DNA from: Lachnoclostridium sp. UBA1434
GTDB taxonomy: Bacteria > Bacillota > Clostridia > Lachnospirales > Lachnospiraceae
NCBI GenBank assembly: GCA_002329645.1
Contig: DCTS01000051.1
Location: 24,013-37,036, forward strand
Direction of reading: 5' to 3'
DNA: 13,024 nt
The translations under genes and the position numbers were made by a program. A model generated the notes under the pieces. That model had not been told where the DNA came from. It did not search any database and worked only from the letters and a program-made list of their open reading frames with translations. Below are positions 5,397 through 12,963 of the stretch, in pieces (position 1 is the first letter of the stretch; each line of letters begins with the position of its first letter).

Positions 5397-6119
5397 CTAA
5401 TAACCTTTTCCTATACATATTGTTATAAAGTAAACATCCAGGATCCCATTATCAAGAAGAACATTGGTACAGGCTTCCATAGTGCTTCCTGTCGTGTAGA
5501 TGTCATCCACTAAAAGCACTGAAGATATTTTCTTATTAAAACGTCTTGCGGCAGCCTTATTAAACTCAAATGCCTCCCTGAGGTTTTTTAGACGCTCCTT
5601 ATCATTAAGCTGCTTCTGGGGCAGCGTCTTCCTGTTTCTGATAAGCAGACGGGATAGAACAGGGATATCCAGGCTCCCTGCCATCCCTCTTGCAAGTATG
5701 TCGGCCTGGTTATATCCTCTTTCCCTGAACTTAAGCTTATGTACGGGCACCGGAACTATGACGTCCGGAGCAATCTGCTTTATGCTTTCGCCGTAGAGGC
5801 GGACCGCTTCATGTATATAAAACGAAGCATATTCCTTTTTATTGTTGTATTTAAAATCCGAAATGGATTTTTTCATAAGTGAATCATATAGCCAGACCGA
5901 ATAGCCCGTAATGAAATGGTAATCCTTCTTCATGCAGTCCCTGCAGTATTCATTTTCTTCAGCCTCCATGGGCTTCCCGCACTTTTTGCACTTTGGCTCA
6001 GCTATAAGCTTAAGCTTGTTTTTGCAGGGCTCACAGGCAAGCGCCGTTTTGGGTACGACTATTTCACCGCATATCGGACATCTTGCAGGGTAAAGCATAT
6101 CACATAAATACCTGAACAA
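5397..6119 (-). CDS. comFC: ComFC-family phosphoribosyltransferase-like competence protein
   Basis: A 240-residue cytosolic protein of the ComFC/GntX family, needed with the ComFA helicase for DNA uptake in transformable Gram-positives. The N-terminus has four CxxC pairs at Cys14/17, 29/32, 44/47 and 59/62, exactly 15 residues apart, forming a zinc ribbon. The phosphoribosyltransferase domain follows, with VPVPVHKLKFRERGYNQA (128 onwards) and the PRPP loop VDDIYTTGST (204-213). The start is TTG with AAGGAG 6 nt upstream. The stop TAG overlaps the yvyF Shine-Dalgarno. It begins 28 bp after a nucleotidyltransferase gene. comFA is not adjacent, so competence itself cannot be inferred. Confidence 0.92.
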   Translation of the reverse strand: MFRYLCDMLYPARCPICGEIVVPKTALACEPCKNKLKLIAEPKCKKCGKPMEAEENEYCRDCMKKDYHFITGYSVWLYDSLMKKSISDFKYNNKKEYASFYIHEAVRLYGESIKQIAPDVIVPVPVHKLKFRERGYNQADILARGMAGSLDIPVLSRLLIRNRKTLPQKQLNDKERLKNLREAFEFNKAAARRFNKKISSVLLVDDIYTTGSTMEACTNVLLDNGILDVYFITICIGKGY

Positions 6120-6147
6120 ATGCTGCTCCTTCTTTTTATCGCATGCA

Positions 6148-7056
6148 TTAAAACAGTCTGGGAGGATATACTCCCTTGTCTACCAGTTCCCTTATTGAAT
6201 CAACAACCGATGCCTTATCTTCCTTATAGGTTACTCCAAACCACCGGTCCGAGGTCTTTAAAACCTTTACCGATGCTTTCCCCTTCTTTACAAGTTCTCC
6301 TACTGCTTCCGGAAGCAGGTACTCCTTCTTAAGCTCCTTTTCCGGAAGCCCCTTCAGGAAATTATTAAAACCAATCTCCAGCTCATTAAAAAGTCCCGGC
6401 TTAAAGCCCCACATATTCATAGATACAACGCTATTAAGGCTGATATATATATCTTCCTTGCCACTTCCTGTTGCCTTGGCCATGTCACCGGATTGTATTA
6501 TACCGGATGTTTCAACAATCTCCTCGAGCATACCGTCGCTGCCTGCCCGGCATATTCCCCTGGTTACACCGCCATTTTTACTTAAGGTGTTGCCAAGAAT
6601 GAAGCCTGCCATACAATAATTATTATCATCCCTTGCGGATGAATTTAAGAATTCATATATAAGTCCAAAGCCCTCCCTGCCGTAATAATCATCGGCATTT
6701 ATTACTGCAAAGGGTTCTTTTACCACGTCCTTGCAGCACAGTATTGCATGGCCTGTGCCCCAGGGCTTGGTTCTGTCCTCCGGCTTTACATAGAAAGAGG
6801 GGATCTTGTCCAACTCCTGGAATACATATTCTGTCTTTATGTTTCCCGGCAGCCTTTTCCCGATAATATTGTTAAAATCCTCTTCAATATCTCTGCGGAT
6901 AATAAAAACTATCTTATTAAAGCCTGCCCGAATGGCATCATATATGGAATAGTCCATTATAATCTCGCCACCGGGCCCCACCGGCTCAAGCTGCTTGATA
7001 CCGCCGTACCTGCTGCCCATTCCTGCTGCCATAATGACTAAGGTAATGTCTGCCAC
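6148..7056 (-). CDS. Sugar-1-phosphate nucleotidyltransferase family protein
   Basis: A 302-residue cytosolic enzyme with the NTP_transferase fold that joins a nucleotide to a phosphorylated sugar or similar substrate. The N-terminal glycine-rich loop MAAGMGSRYGG (9-19) followed by KQ binds the nucleoside triphosphate, and INADDYYG near 121-128 supplies the metal-binding aspartates. DYSIYDA near 40-46 is characteristic of this subgroup. Substrate cannot be read. I chose the GTG at 7054-7056: GGAGGA lies 7 nt upstream, whereas the ATG at 7071 lies upstream of, and partly inside, that RBS and has none of its own. It heads an operon with comFC and yvyF, an unusual partner for them. Confidence 0.85.
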   Translation of the reverse strand: MADITLVIMAAGMGSRYGGIKQLEPVGPGGEIIMDYSIYDAIRAGFNKIVFIIRRDIEEDFNNIIGKRLPGNIKTEYVFQELDKIPSFYVKPEDRTKPWGTGHAILCCKDVVKEPFAVINADDYYGREGFGLIYEFLNSSARDDNNYCMAGFILGNTLSKNGGVTRGICRAGSDGMLEEIVETSGIIQSGDMAKATGSGKEDIYISLNSVVSMNMWGFKPGLFNELEIGFNNFLKGLPEKELKKEYLLPEAVGELVKKGKASVKVLKTSDRWFGVTYKEDKASVVDSIRELVDKGVYPPRLF

Positions 7057-7096
7057 GATGCATTCCTCCATTTATGTCTTGGTATATCTCAAGCTT

Positions 7097-7125
7097 ATTA
7101 TATACTAAAAAATAGAAACTTGCAC
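7097..7125 (-). promoter_or_regulatory. Possible promoter of the nucleotidyltransferase-comFC-yvyF operon
   Basis: A TATAAT (7097-7102) on the minus strand has GTGCAA 17 bp upstream (7120-7125), a weak -35. The start would fall near 7090, leaving a leader of about 34 nt. It lies directly downstream of the minisatellite. Confidence 0.4.
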
Positions 7126-7130
7126 TAGTA

Positions 7131-7256
7131 TTTATTCTTTATCTTTATTCTTATCTTATTTCCTATCTTAATTCTTATCCTGATTTTTCTTATCTTAATC
7201 TTATTTTAAATCTTATCTTAAATCTTATCTTAATCTTATCTCAATTCTTATCTCAA
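7131..7256. repeat. Degenerate 12-bp minisatellite between recD2 and the nucleotidyltransferase
   Basis: On the plus strand CTTATC recurs at 7150, 7174, 7189, 7212, 7224, 7235 and 7247, with variants CCTATC at 7162 and CTTATT at 7200. Steps are 11-12 bp with one of 15. A looser unit (CTTTATC) lies at 7137. Read on the minus strand the unit is about GATAAGATTTAA, purine-rich and carrying TAA stops. The last copy overlaps the recD2 stop codon (7248-7250). Apart from that overlap it is noncoding. Confidence 0.8.
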
Positions 7257-9464
7257 CTCTCTTATACGGTCGCACAAACCCGAATAGCGCTGCTGCTCGC
7301 TCATATTATCTATCATTTGCTTAACCATGGTGTCGCTCCCTACTATAGTAACACACCTTACAGCCCTTGTTACGGCAGTATACAGCAGGTTCCTGTTGAA
7401 TAGTATCCTGGGGCCGTCCAATATGGGCAGAATGACTGCCGGATACTCGCTTCCCTGGGACTTATGGATGGTTACTGCATATGCATGCTCCAATTCGTCC
7501 AGCTGGCTGAAATTATAAACTGCCAGTCGGCCGTCATCAAATTCCACCGTAAGATGCTCGGAAAAGTTGTTAATCCCCTTTATATTACCCGCATCACCGT
7601 TGAATACCCCTGTACCTGACTGCACCGTTATTCCGTTAAAGCCCTTTATCTCCCAGTTCATCTGATAATTGTTTCGTATCTGCATAACCTTATCTCCCTC
7701 GCGGAATATTACCTGATGATATTCCACCTCCCTTTTGTCGGGAGCCGGGGGATTAAGCGCCTGCTGCAATATCAGGTTAAGGCGTTCGACACCCAGTTCT
7801 CCCTTCCTCATGGGTGTCAGCACCTGTATGTCAAAGGGTGTTGCATCCACATATTTAGGAAGCTTGTTTTTTATAAGATTTATTATTACTGCTATAATCA
7901 CATCTGCCTGGGTTCTCTTAAGGAAAAAGAAATCGCTGCTTTTATTGTCAAGACGGATTTGCTCACCGTCATTTATCTTATGCGCATTTAATATGCGGTC
8001 GCTGTCCTGAGCCTGCCTGAAAATCCTGGTCAGCTTAACCACATTAAAGCTGTGGGAATTGATTATATCCTTCAGTATATTGCCGGGACCTACACTTGGA
8101 AGCTGATTCACATCTCCTGCCATAATCAGTCTTGTACCTACGGGTACTGCCTTAAGAAGCGCATACATAAGATTGATATCCACCATTGACATCTCATCTA
8201 TTATCAGCACGTCAGCATCCAGCGGGTTATTCTCATTGCGCTCGAACATATACTTGTTCTCGCTTCCCTCGGTCAGTCTGGAAAGCTCTAAAAGCCGGTG
8301 TATTGTTTTGGCTTCGTAGCCTGTGGCTTCGGTCATTCTTTTGGCTGCCCGTCCCGTGGGAGCTGCAAGCTGAATCTCAAGTCCTTCGGTTTCAAAATAC
8401 TTAATAATTGTGTTAATTGCGGTAGTCTTGCCGGTTCCCGGTCCTCCCGTTATGACCAGAAGGCCGTTACGTACCGCCTCAATTACTGCTATCCATTGCT
8501 GTTCATCCAGCTTAAGCTTTGATTCCTCCTCAATCAGCAATAATTTATTCCTTAATGCAATCTCATCAACCTCATGGCGGATGTTAAGATCATGCAGCAT
8601 ACTTGCAATATTAAGCTCCATATAGTAATATACGGCAGCATATACAGCCTTATAATCACCCATCTCTGTTATCATTATTTTCTTCTCAAGACTTAATGAG
8701 GAAATCTGCCGGTATATATTGTCATCATCCGTCAGCAGAAGCTCCCTGGCCCTTTGTACCAGCTCAGGTTCGGGCAGATATACATGTCCGTCATTACCGG
8801 CCTGAAGCAGAATATAAAGGACTCCTGCCTTGATTCTGAATTCAGAATCAAAGTTAATTCCCATATGTCTTGCTATCTCATCCGCCGTCTTAAAGCCAAT
8901 TCCTGCTATATCCTCGGCAAGCTTGTAAGGATTATCCCTAAGTACGTCATACATCCTTTTACCATATTCATTATATATTTTAACCGCAAGACTGCCGCTT
9001 ATTCTGTATTTCTGCAGAAACATCATTGCACTGCGCATTTCTCTTTTTTCTTCAAATTGTCTGTATATCTCCAAAGCCATGCGGCTACTGATGCCCTTAA
9101 CCTCTGAAAGGCGCATCGGGTCCTCCATTATAATCCTGAAGGTGCCATCGCCAAATCTTTTTACAATCCTGGATGCCAATGCCTTACCCACACCCTTGAT
9201 TGCTCCGGAGCTTAAGTAATGCTCCATGGAAATAATGTCTTCCGGCTCCTTAAGCTCATAGCTGTCCATTAAGAATTGCTCTCCGTATATGGGGTGACTG
9301 ATTAAGCTTCCTTCGGCACGGATGCATTCACCCTCGCTTATCATAGGGAAGTTCCCTACACATACAACCTCGTCTTCACCAACGCTCAGGCTTATTACGG
9401 TATATCCGTTCTCCGAATTCCGGAAGACAACTCTTTCAACATATCCCTCTATGACCTGCGCCAT
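7248..9464 (-). CDS. recD2: RecD2-type ATP-dependent DNA helicase
   Basis: A 738-residue SF1B helicase that moves 5' to 3' on single-stranded DNA. RecD2 proteins work without RecBC in replication-fork and mismatch-related repair. The N-terminal OB-like and helix-hairpin-helix region (about 1-200, with KGVGKALASRI near 90) precedes the motor. Motifs are Walker A GGPGTGKTT (340-348), APTGRAAKRM (368-377), Walker B IIDEMSMVD (421-429), GDVNQLPSVGPG (450-461), TRIFRQ (479-484) and the C-terminal VTIHKSQGSEYPAV (664-677). I chose the ATG at 9462-9464, with GGAGG 5 nt upstream; a longer frame from 9545 has no RBS and lacks family similarity in its extra 27 residues. It follows the flagellar rod genes by 115 bp with no clear terminator. 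Confidence 0.93.
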   Translation of the reverse strand: MAQVIEGYVERVVFRNSENGYTVISLSVGEDEVVCVGNFPMISEGECIRAEGSLISHPIYGEQFLMDSYELKEPEDIISMEHYLSSGAIKGVGKALASRIVKRFGDGTFRIIMEDPMRLSEVKGISSRMALEIYRQFEEKREMRSAMMFLQKYRISGSLAVKIYNEYGKRMYDVLRDNPYKLAEDIAGIGFKTADEIARHMGINFDSEFRIKAGVLYILLQAGNDGHVYLPEPELVQRARELLLTDDDNIYRQISSLSLEKKIMITEMGDYKAVYAAVYYYMELNIASMLHDLNIRHEVDEIALRNKLLLIEEESKLKLDEQQWIAVIEAVRNGLLVITGGPGTGKTTAINTIIKYFETEGLEIQLAAPTGRAAKRMTEATGYEAKTIHRLLELSRLTEGSENKYMFERNENNPLDADVLIIDEMSMVDINLMYALLKAVPVGTRLIMAGDVNQLPSVGPGNILKDIINSHSFNVVKLTRIFRQAQDSDRILNAHKINDGEQIRLDNKSSDFFFLKRTQADVIIAVIINLIKNKLPKYVDATPFDIQVLTPMRKGELGVERLNLILQQALNPPAPDKREVEYHQVIFREGDKVMQIRNNYQMNWEIKGFNGITVQSGTGVFNGDAGNIKGINNFSEHLTVEFDDGRLAVYNFSQLDELEHAYAVTIHKSQGSEYPAVILPILDGPRILFNRNLLYTAVTRAVRCVTIVGSDTMVKQMIDNMSEQQRYSGLCDRIRELR

Positions 9465-9579
9465 ACCAACCTCCATCATATAATGGAAAATGCCATTCGG
9501 AGCAAGAACCAATGCCGATTCTATGCTCAAAATGACATTTATCATATCAGTCTAACATAATAAGGTGTGCTAATAAGCA

Positions 9580-9918
9580 TCATGAGTTCCGCTTCATTGC
9601 TTCATAAAGCATCTGAGCAATTCCGATACCCTTGTCTTCTGCAGCGCTCTTGGCATATTCCTCATATAGGATATCCTCAAATTGTTCAAGATAAGGATTC
9701 TTCTCCTCATCCTGATCAAACCTTACGGTTTTTCGCATCTCCTTCATAACCTGCTCCAGCATATATGCTTCAAAGCTCTTGCAGGCTTCCATAAGCTCAT
9801 CATCAGTAGCATTATTGATATTGCCAAGCTTATCCTTTAGTGAATTCGTCCTGGCTGAGCTGCTATGTATCCCGGTGCTTGCAAATAGTTCAGAACCTGA
9901 TCCTATCTCAATACTCAT
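9580..9918 (-). CDS. Flagellar rod-binding protein (FlgJ N-terminal domain only)
   Basis: A 112-residue protein consisting of a short serine-rich start and a rod-binding domain (about 40-110), with SFEAYMLEQVMKEMRKT and the conserved IGIAQMLYEAM end. In Gram-negative FlgJ this domain caps or scaffolds the growing rod and is fused to a muramidase; here the muramidase is absent, as is usual in Gram-positives, so another enzyme must open the wall. The Shine-Dalgarno AGGAAGTGATC overlaps the stop codon of the flgG-like gene, with a 13-bp gap between the genes, indicating one operon and probable coupling. Confidence 0.85.
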   Translation of the reverse strand: MSIEIGSGSELFASTGIHSSSARTNSLKDKLGNINNATDDELMEACKSFEAYMLEQVMKEMRKTVRFDQDEEKNPYLEQFEDILYEEYAKSAAEDKGIGIAQMLYEAMKRNS

Positions 9919-9931
9919 GCCCGATCACTTC

Positions 9932-10729
9932 CTATCTAAGGTTATTGGCCTGCTGCAGCATCTCATCTGTAGCAGTAATGACCTTGGAATTCATCTCATA
10001 AGCGCGCTGCGCCACTATAAGATTGACTATTTCATCAACAGCCTGCACATTGGAGCTTTCAAGATGCTTTTGATGTACCTTGCTTGCTGTAATCATCGTA
10101 TCTTCGGCTTCAAGCCTTGCCTGTCCTGAGCTTAAGGTCTCCTTTAAGAGGCTGCCGGACATTTTCAATAATCCTTCGGGATTATTAAATTGGGCTATGC
10201 CTATCCTGACACCCATCGCTCCGTCCTCATATATCAGCTCACCCTGCTGGCTTACGGTTATTTTGTTAGTATCGTAAATGCTGTCTATCACTATGGGCAT
10301 CCCCGTGGTATCAAGTACAGCATTGCCCTGGGAATCGGCAAGTGTAAGTCCATCCTCACCGTTAGCAAGGCCAAAGGATCCGTTCCTTGTATAAGCAGTG
10401 CTGCCGTCGGGCAAACGAACCATAAAAAAGCCCTTCCCTTCAATCGCAAAATCAAAGTTGTTGCCCGTCTCAATAATATCTCCCTGGGTATAATGTGAGG
10501 TTATGGCCGAATTTCTTACCCCAAGCCCCACCTGAATGCCGTAAGGCTTCGGGTTGCCGTTGTTATCAAAGGATTGCTCCTGAATAGTCTGATATAGCAA
10601 GGATTTGAATTCTGCCGTTTCCTTTTTATAGCCTGTAGTATTAATGTTTGCCAGGTTATGTGAAATAGTATCCACGTTTGTCTGCTGGGTAATCATACCG
10701 GACGCAGCAGTCCATAAGGACCTCATCAT
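9932..10729 (-). CDS. flgG: Flagellar distal-rod/hook-basal body protein, FlgG type (FlhP-like)
   Basis: A 265-residue axial protein, length normal for FlgG. The N-terminal rod signature SHNLANINTTGYKK (23-36) and the C-terminal helix VDEIVNLIVAQRAYEMNSKVI with TDEMLQQANNLR form the coiled core of the rod. The middle has the usual GKGFFMV and TRNGSF segments. It is exported by the flagellar type III apparatus and has no cleavable signal. AGGAGGT lies 6 nt before the first ATG. It follows the flgF-like gene by 50 bp. In B. subtilis the matching gene after mbl-flhO is flhP. Confidence 0.9.
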   Translation of the reverse strand: MMRSLWTAASGMITQQTNVDTISHNLANINTTGYKKETAEFKSLLYQTIQEQSFDNNGNPKPYGIQVGLGVRNSAITSHYTQGDIIETGNNFDFAIEGKGFFMVRLPDGSTAYTRNGSFGLANGEDGLTLADSQGNAVLDTTGMPIVIDSIYDTNKITVSQQGELIYEDGAMGVRIGIAQFNNPEGLLKMSGSLLKETLSSGQARLEAEDTMITASKVHQKHLESSNVQAVDEIVNLIVAQRAYEMNSKVITATDEMLQQANNLR

Positions 10730-10779
10730 AATAAAACCTCCTGTGATTTAAACGATGGTATCAGTTATAATGTCAATTA

Positions 10780-11553
10780 TTATACCTGTCCCACGGAATT
10801 TGCCGCCAGATCCAATGTCTCATCAATAGCTTGAATTACCTTCTGGTTTGCTTCATAAGCCCTTGTCACTGCAATCATTTCCACCATCTCGGATACCACA
10901 TTGACATTTGACTGCTCCGTATATCCCTGTCTTACAATTGCTTCCGAAGGGGTCTGGACAGCATCCTCCAGAGCTTCAAACATTGTATCCCCCGCCTTGA
11001 TAAGGTAGCTGTAATCCTCAAAATCGGTTATTAACAGAGTATCAACATATACTCCGTCCGCATAGATTGCTCCGACCTCATCAATCCGGACCTCAGCTGC
11101 TTCGGCAGGTATTATTATTTCGCCGCCTTCTCCCATTAGATTGTTCCCATTTGCATCCACGATATGACCATCCGTTGTCATGGTAAAAGAACCATTTCGT
11201 GTGTATTTTGTGCTTACATTCCCGGCTTTGTCCGTTACCGACATGTTGAAGAAGCCTTTGCCCTCAAGCGCCAGGTTATATTTGTTATCGGTCTGCTTTA
11301 GGGATCCCTGGCCATGATTTGTGAAAACCTCTCCCAGCTTGACTCCGAGACTCATTCTTCCAATCGGCCTGTCATTGTAAGATTCCGAATTATCCCTGAT
11401 CTTAATCGTCAACAGATGATCAAAGGATTGATTCATCACATTATCTTCCTTGAAACCTACGGTAGCGGAGTTAGCCAGATTGTTGGCTATAATATCCAGC
11501 CGCTTCTGCTCATTAGCCATTCCTGTATAAGCCGTATACAATCCTCTTACCAT
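10780..11553 (-). CDS. flgF: Flagellar rod/hook-basal body protein, FlgF type (FlhO-like)
   Basis: A 257-residue axial protein of the FlgE/F/G family. The rod signature NNLANSATVGFK (24-35) is near the start, GKGFFNM and TRNGSFTM lie in the middle, and the C-terminal helix is VVSEMVEMIAVTRAYEANQKV. By position between mbl and the FlgG-type gene it matches B. subtilis flhO. FlgF and FlgG types are hard to separate; I rely on gene order and the less FlgG-like N-terminus. A GGGG stretch 7 nt before the ATG is the RBS. The stop lies in a short inverted repeat, TATAAT/ATTATA (10766-10784). Confidence 0.88.
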   Translation of the reverse strand: MVRGLYTAYTGMANEQKRLDIIANNLANSATVGFKEDNVMNQSFDHLLTIKIRDNSESYNDRPIGRMSLGVKLGEVFTNHGQGSLKQTDNKYNLALEGKGFFNMSVTDKAGNVSTKYTRNGSFTMTTDGHIVDANGNNLMGEGGEIIIPAEAAEVRIDEVGAIYADGVYVDTLLITDFEDYSYLIKAGDTMFEALEDAVQTPSEAIVRQGYTEQSNVNVVSEMVEMIAVTRAYEANQKVIQAIDETLDLAANSVGQV

Positions 11554-11580
11554 TACTCAACCCCTTTTCGTATGAATGTG

Positions 11581-12570
11581 TCAGCTTCTCATTCCGCTTA
11601 AAAACTCCACATATTTACCTGTACCAATAGCAACTGCTGTCATAGGATCCTCAGCAGTCATTGTAGTAATGCCAGTCTTCTCTTCTATAAGCTCTTCTAT
11701 GCCATATAGCAGGCATCCTCCGCCTGTCAGCACAATTCCCCTGTCGGCAATGTCTGCTGCAAGCTCCGGAGGTGTCTTCTCAAGGACACTATGCACTGCC
11801 TCAACTATCTGTGCAGTCGTCTCCCTTAAGGCTTCCTCGGTCTCTTCGGATGTGACAGCTATTGTTTTGGGAAGCCCTGTTACCAGGTTGCGCCCCCTTA
11901 CCTCCATGGATACTGATTCGGGACGGCGGTAAGCCGATCCTATCTTAATTTTAATATCCTCGGCAGTTCTTTCACCAATCAAAAGATTATGCTTCTTTCT
12001 CATATATCGGACGATTGCGTCATCAAAATCATCCCCGGCAATTTTTACCGAAGTACTTACAACCGTACCTCCCAGTGAAATAACTGCAATATCCGTTGTA
12101 CCGCCGCCAATATCTACGATCATATTGCCGCAGGGCCTGGATATGTCAATTCCTGCTCCGATAGCTGCTGCAATGGGCTCTTCGATAATCGCAACCTCTC
12201 TGGCACCTGCCTGATATGTTGCGTCTTCAACGGCCTTCTTCTCCACCTCGGTAACGCCGCTGGGAACACAGACGCTGATTCTCGGTTTTCTGAACCTCTG
12301 CCTGCCTACCGCTTTTTGTATAAAGTATTTCAGCATCTTCTCAGTTACGGTATAATCAGAAATAACACCCTGTCTCAACGGACGCACCGCAACTATATTG
12401 CCGGGGGTTCTGCCCAGCATTAATCTTGCTTCTTCACCGATTGCCTTTATCCTGTTGGTATCCCTGTCAAAGGCTACAACAGAAGGCTCCTTTAAAACTA
12501 CACCCTTCCCCTTTATATAAACCAATACACTTGCTGTCCCCAGGTCAATTCCTATATCGGTACCCAACAT
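11581..12570 (-). CDS. mbl: MreB-family actin-like rod-shape protein (Mbl type by gene order)
   Basis: A 329-residue cytoskeletal ATPase that forms membrane-bound filaments guiding lateral wall synthesis. The actin-type motifs are phosphate 1 GIDLGTASVLVY (7-18), phosphate 2 IVDIGGGTTDIAV (161-173) and adenosine LTGGGCLLYG (291-300); the connecting EEPIAAAIGAG is near 140-150. I chose the ATG at 12568-12570, with AAGGAG 7 nt upstream; longer starts to 12594 have no RBS. It leads the flagellar rod operon, 27 bp before flgF. The same order mbl-flhO-flhP occurs in Bacillus, which points to Mbl rather than MreB, but I cannot exclude that it is the only paralogue. Confidence 0.93.
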   Translation of the reverse strand: MLGTDIGIDLGTASVLVYIKGKGVVLKEPSVVAFDRDTNRIKAIGEEARLMLGRTPGNIVAVRPLRQGVISDYTVTEKMLKYFIQKAVGRQRFRKPRISVCVPSGVTEVEKKAVEDATYQAGAREVAIIEEPIAAAIGAGIDISRPCGNMIVDIGGGTTDIAVISLGGTVVSTSVKIAGDDFDDAIVRYMRKKHNLLIGERTAEDIKIKIGSAYRRPESVSMEVRGRNLVTGLPKTIAVTSEETEEALRETTAQIVEAVHSVLEKTPPELAADIADRGIVLTGGGCLLYGIEELIEEKTGITTMTAEDPMTAVAIGTGKYVEFLSGMRS

Positions 12571-12612
12571 TATGAAACTCCTTTCCATCCGCAATTTTGC
12601 GTTTCAGTCATC

Positions 12613-12646
12613 TATGAATAATTATCAACCCCTGACAGGATTCATA
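12613..12646. repeat. Inverted repeat in the mbl leader
   Basis: TATGAAT (12613-12619) and ATTCATA (12640-12646) form a perfect 7-bp inverted repeat around a 20-nt loop containing CCTGACAGG. It lies within the predicted 130-nt untranslated leader of mbl, about 45 nt before the start codon. Function unknown. Confidence 0.4.
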
Positions 12647-12705
12647 AACATTTTCATATTTTATATTTCTTACCAATACAAGGCAAGTTAAACATATTCG
12701 CTTAT

Positions 12706-12733
12706 ATTATAGCTTATTTTCCGAAATTTTCAA
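12706..12733 (-). promoter_or_regulatory. Sigma-A promoter of the mbl-flagellar rod operon
   Basis: TTGAAA (12728-12733) and an exact TATAAT (12706-12711) on the minus strand are 16 bp apart. The predicted start near 12699 gives a leader of about 130 nt. No sigma-D flagellar promoter is visible, so the rod genes appear to be transcribed with the cell-shape gene. The gene-free stretch 12571-12963 otherwise holds the leader repeat and two hairpins. Confidence 0.7.
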
Positions 12734-12803
12734 AGGTTATTTATAAAACTTTTAATATCGTCACATTAACTTATAATACCACATAATCCATATGATGTGA
12801 AGT

Positions 12804-12847
12804 CACAAAAAGCTAAGACCGGGCTAAAAACTATATATTTAGCCCGG
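12804..12847 (-). terminator. Second hairpin downstream of tuf
   Basis: CCGGGCTAAA (12819-12828) and TTTAGCCCGG (12838-12847) form a perfect 10-bp stem with a 9-nt loop. On the minus strand a TTTTT run (12807-12811) follows after 7 nt. The spacer is long for an intrinsic terminator, but the hairpin is strong and would back up the first one behind a highly expressed gene. Confidence 0.5.
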
Positions 12848-12885
12848 GTAAGACAAAGCTGTCGCCGAATTTGTTAATAATCAGC

Positions 12886-12929
12886 TTATATAACAACAAA
12901 CCCGGCAAGAGTTTAATTCCTGCCGGGTT
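12886..12929 (-). terminator. Intrinsic terminator of tuf
   Basis: AACCCGGCA and TGCCGGGTT (outer limits 12899 and 12929) form a 9-bp stem, extendable by three more pairs, and on the minus strand are followed by TTTGTTGTT. It begins 35 nt after the tuf stop codon. Confidence 0.75.
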
Positions 12930-12963
12930 ATTATAATAGTTTTCTGGTGTATAGATTACGTAA

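Noticed and set aside
7057..7071. ATG start of the nucleotidyltransferase at 7071
   Set aside because: Its first codons are themselves the GGAGGA ribosome binding site for the GTG at 7056; it has no RBS of its own.
7131..7256. CRISPR-like array
   Set aside because: The period is 12 bp with no spacers and no 24-40 bp repeats, and no cas genes are near; it is a minisatellite.
9465..9545. N-terminal extension of RecD2 from an upstream ATG
   Set aside because: No ribosome binding site precedes it, and GGAGG sits 5 nt before the ATG that gives the usual family N-terminus.
12571..12594. Longer start of the MreB-type protein
   Set aside because: AAGGAG is 7 nt before the ATG at 12570, and the family normally begins just before the GIDLGT phosphate motif.
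12796..12807. CRP-like palindrome TGTGA-AG-TCACA
   Set aside because: The 2-bp centre is too short for a CRP/FNR-type site, and it lies in the tail of the second tuf hairpin; most likely chance.
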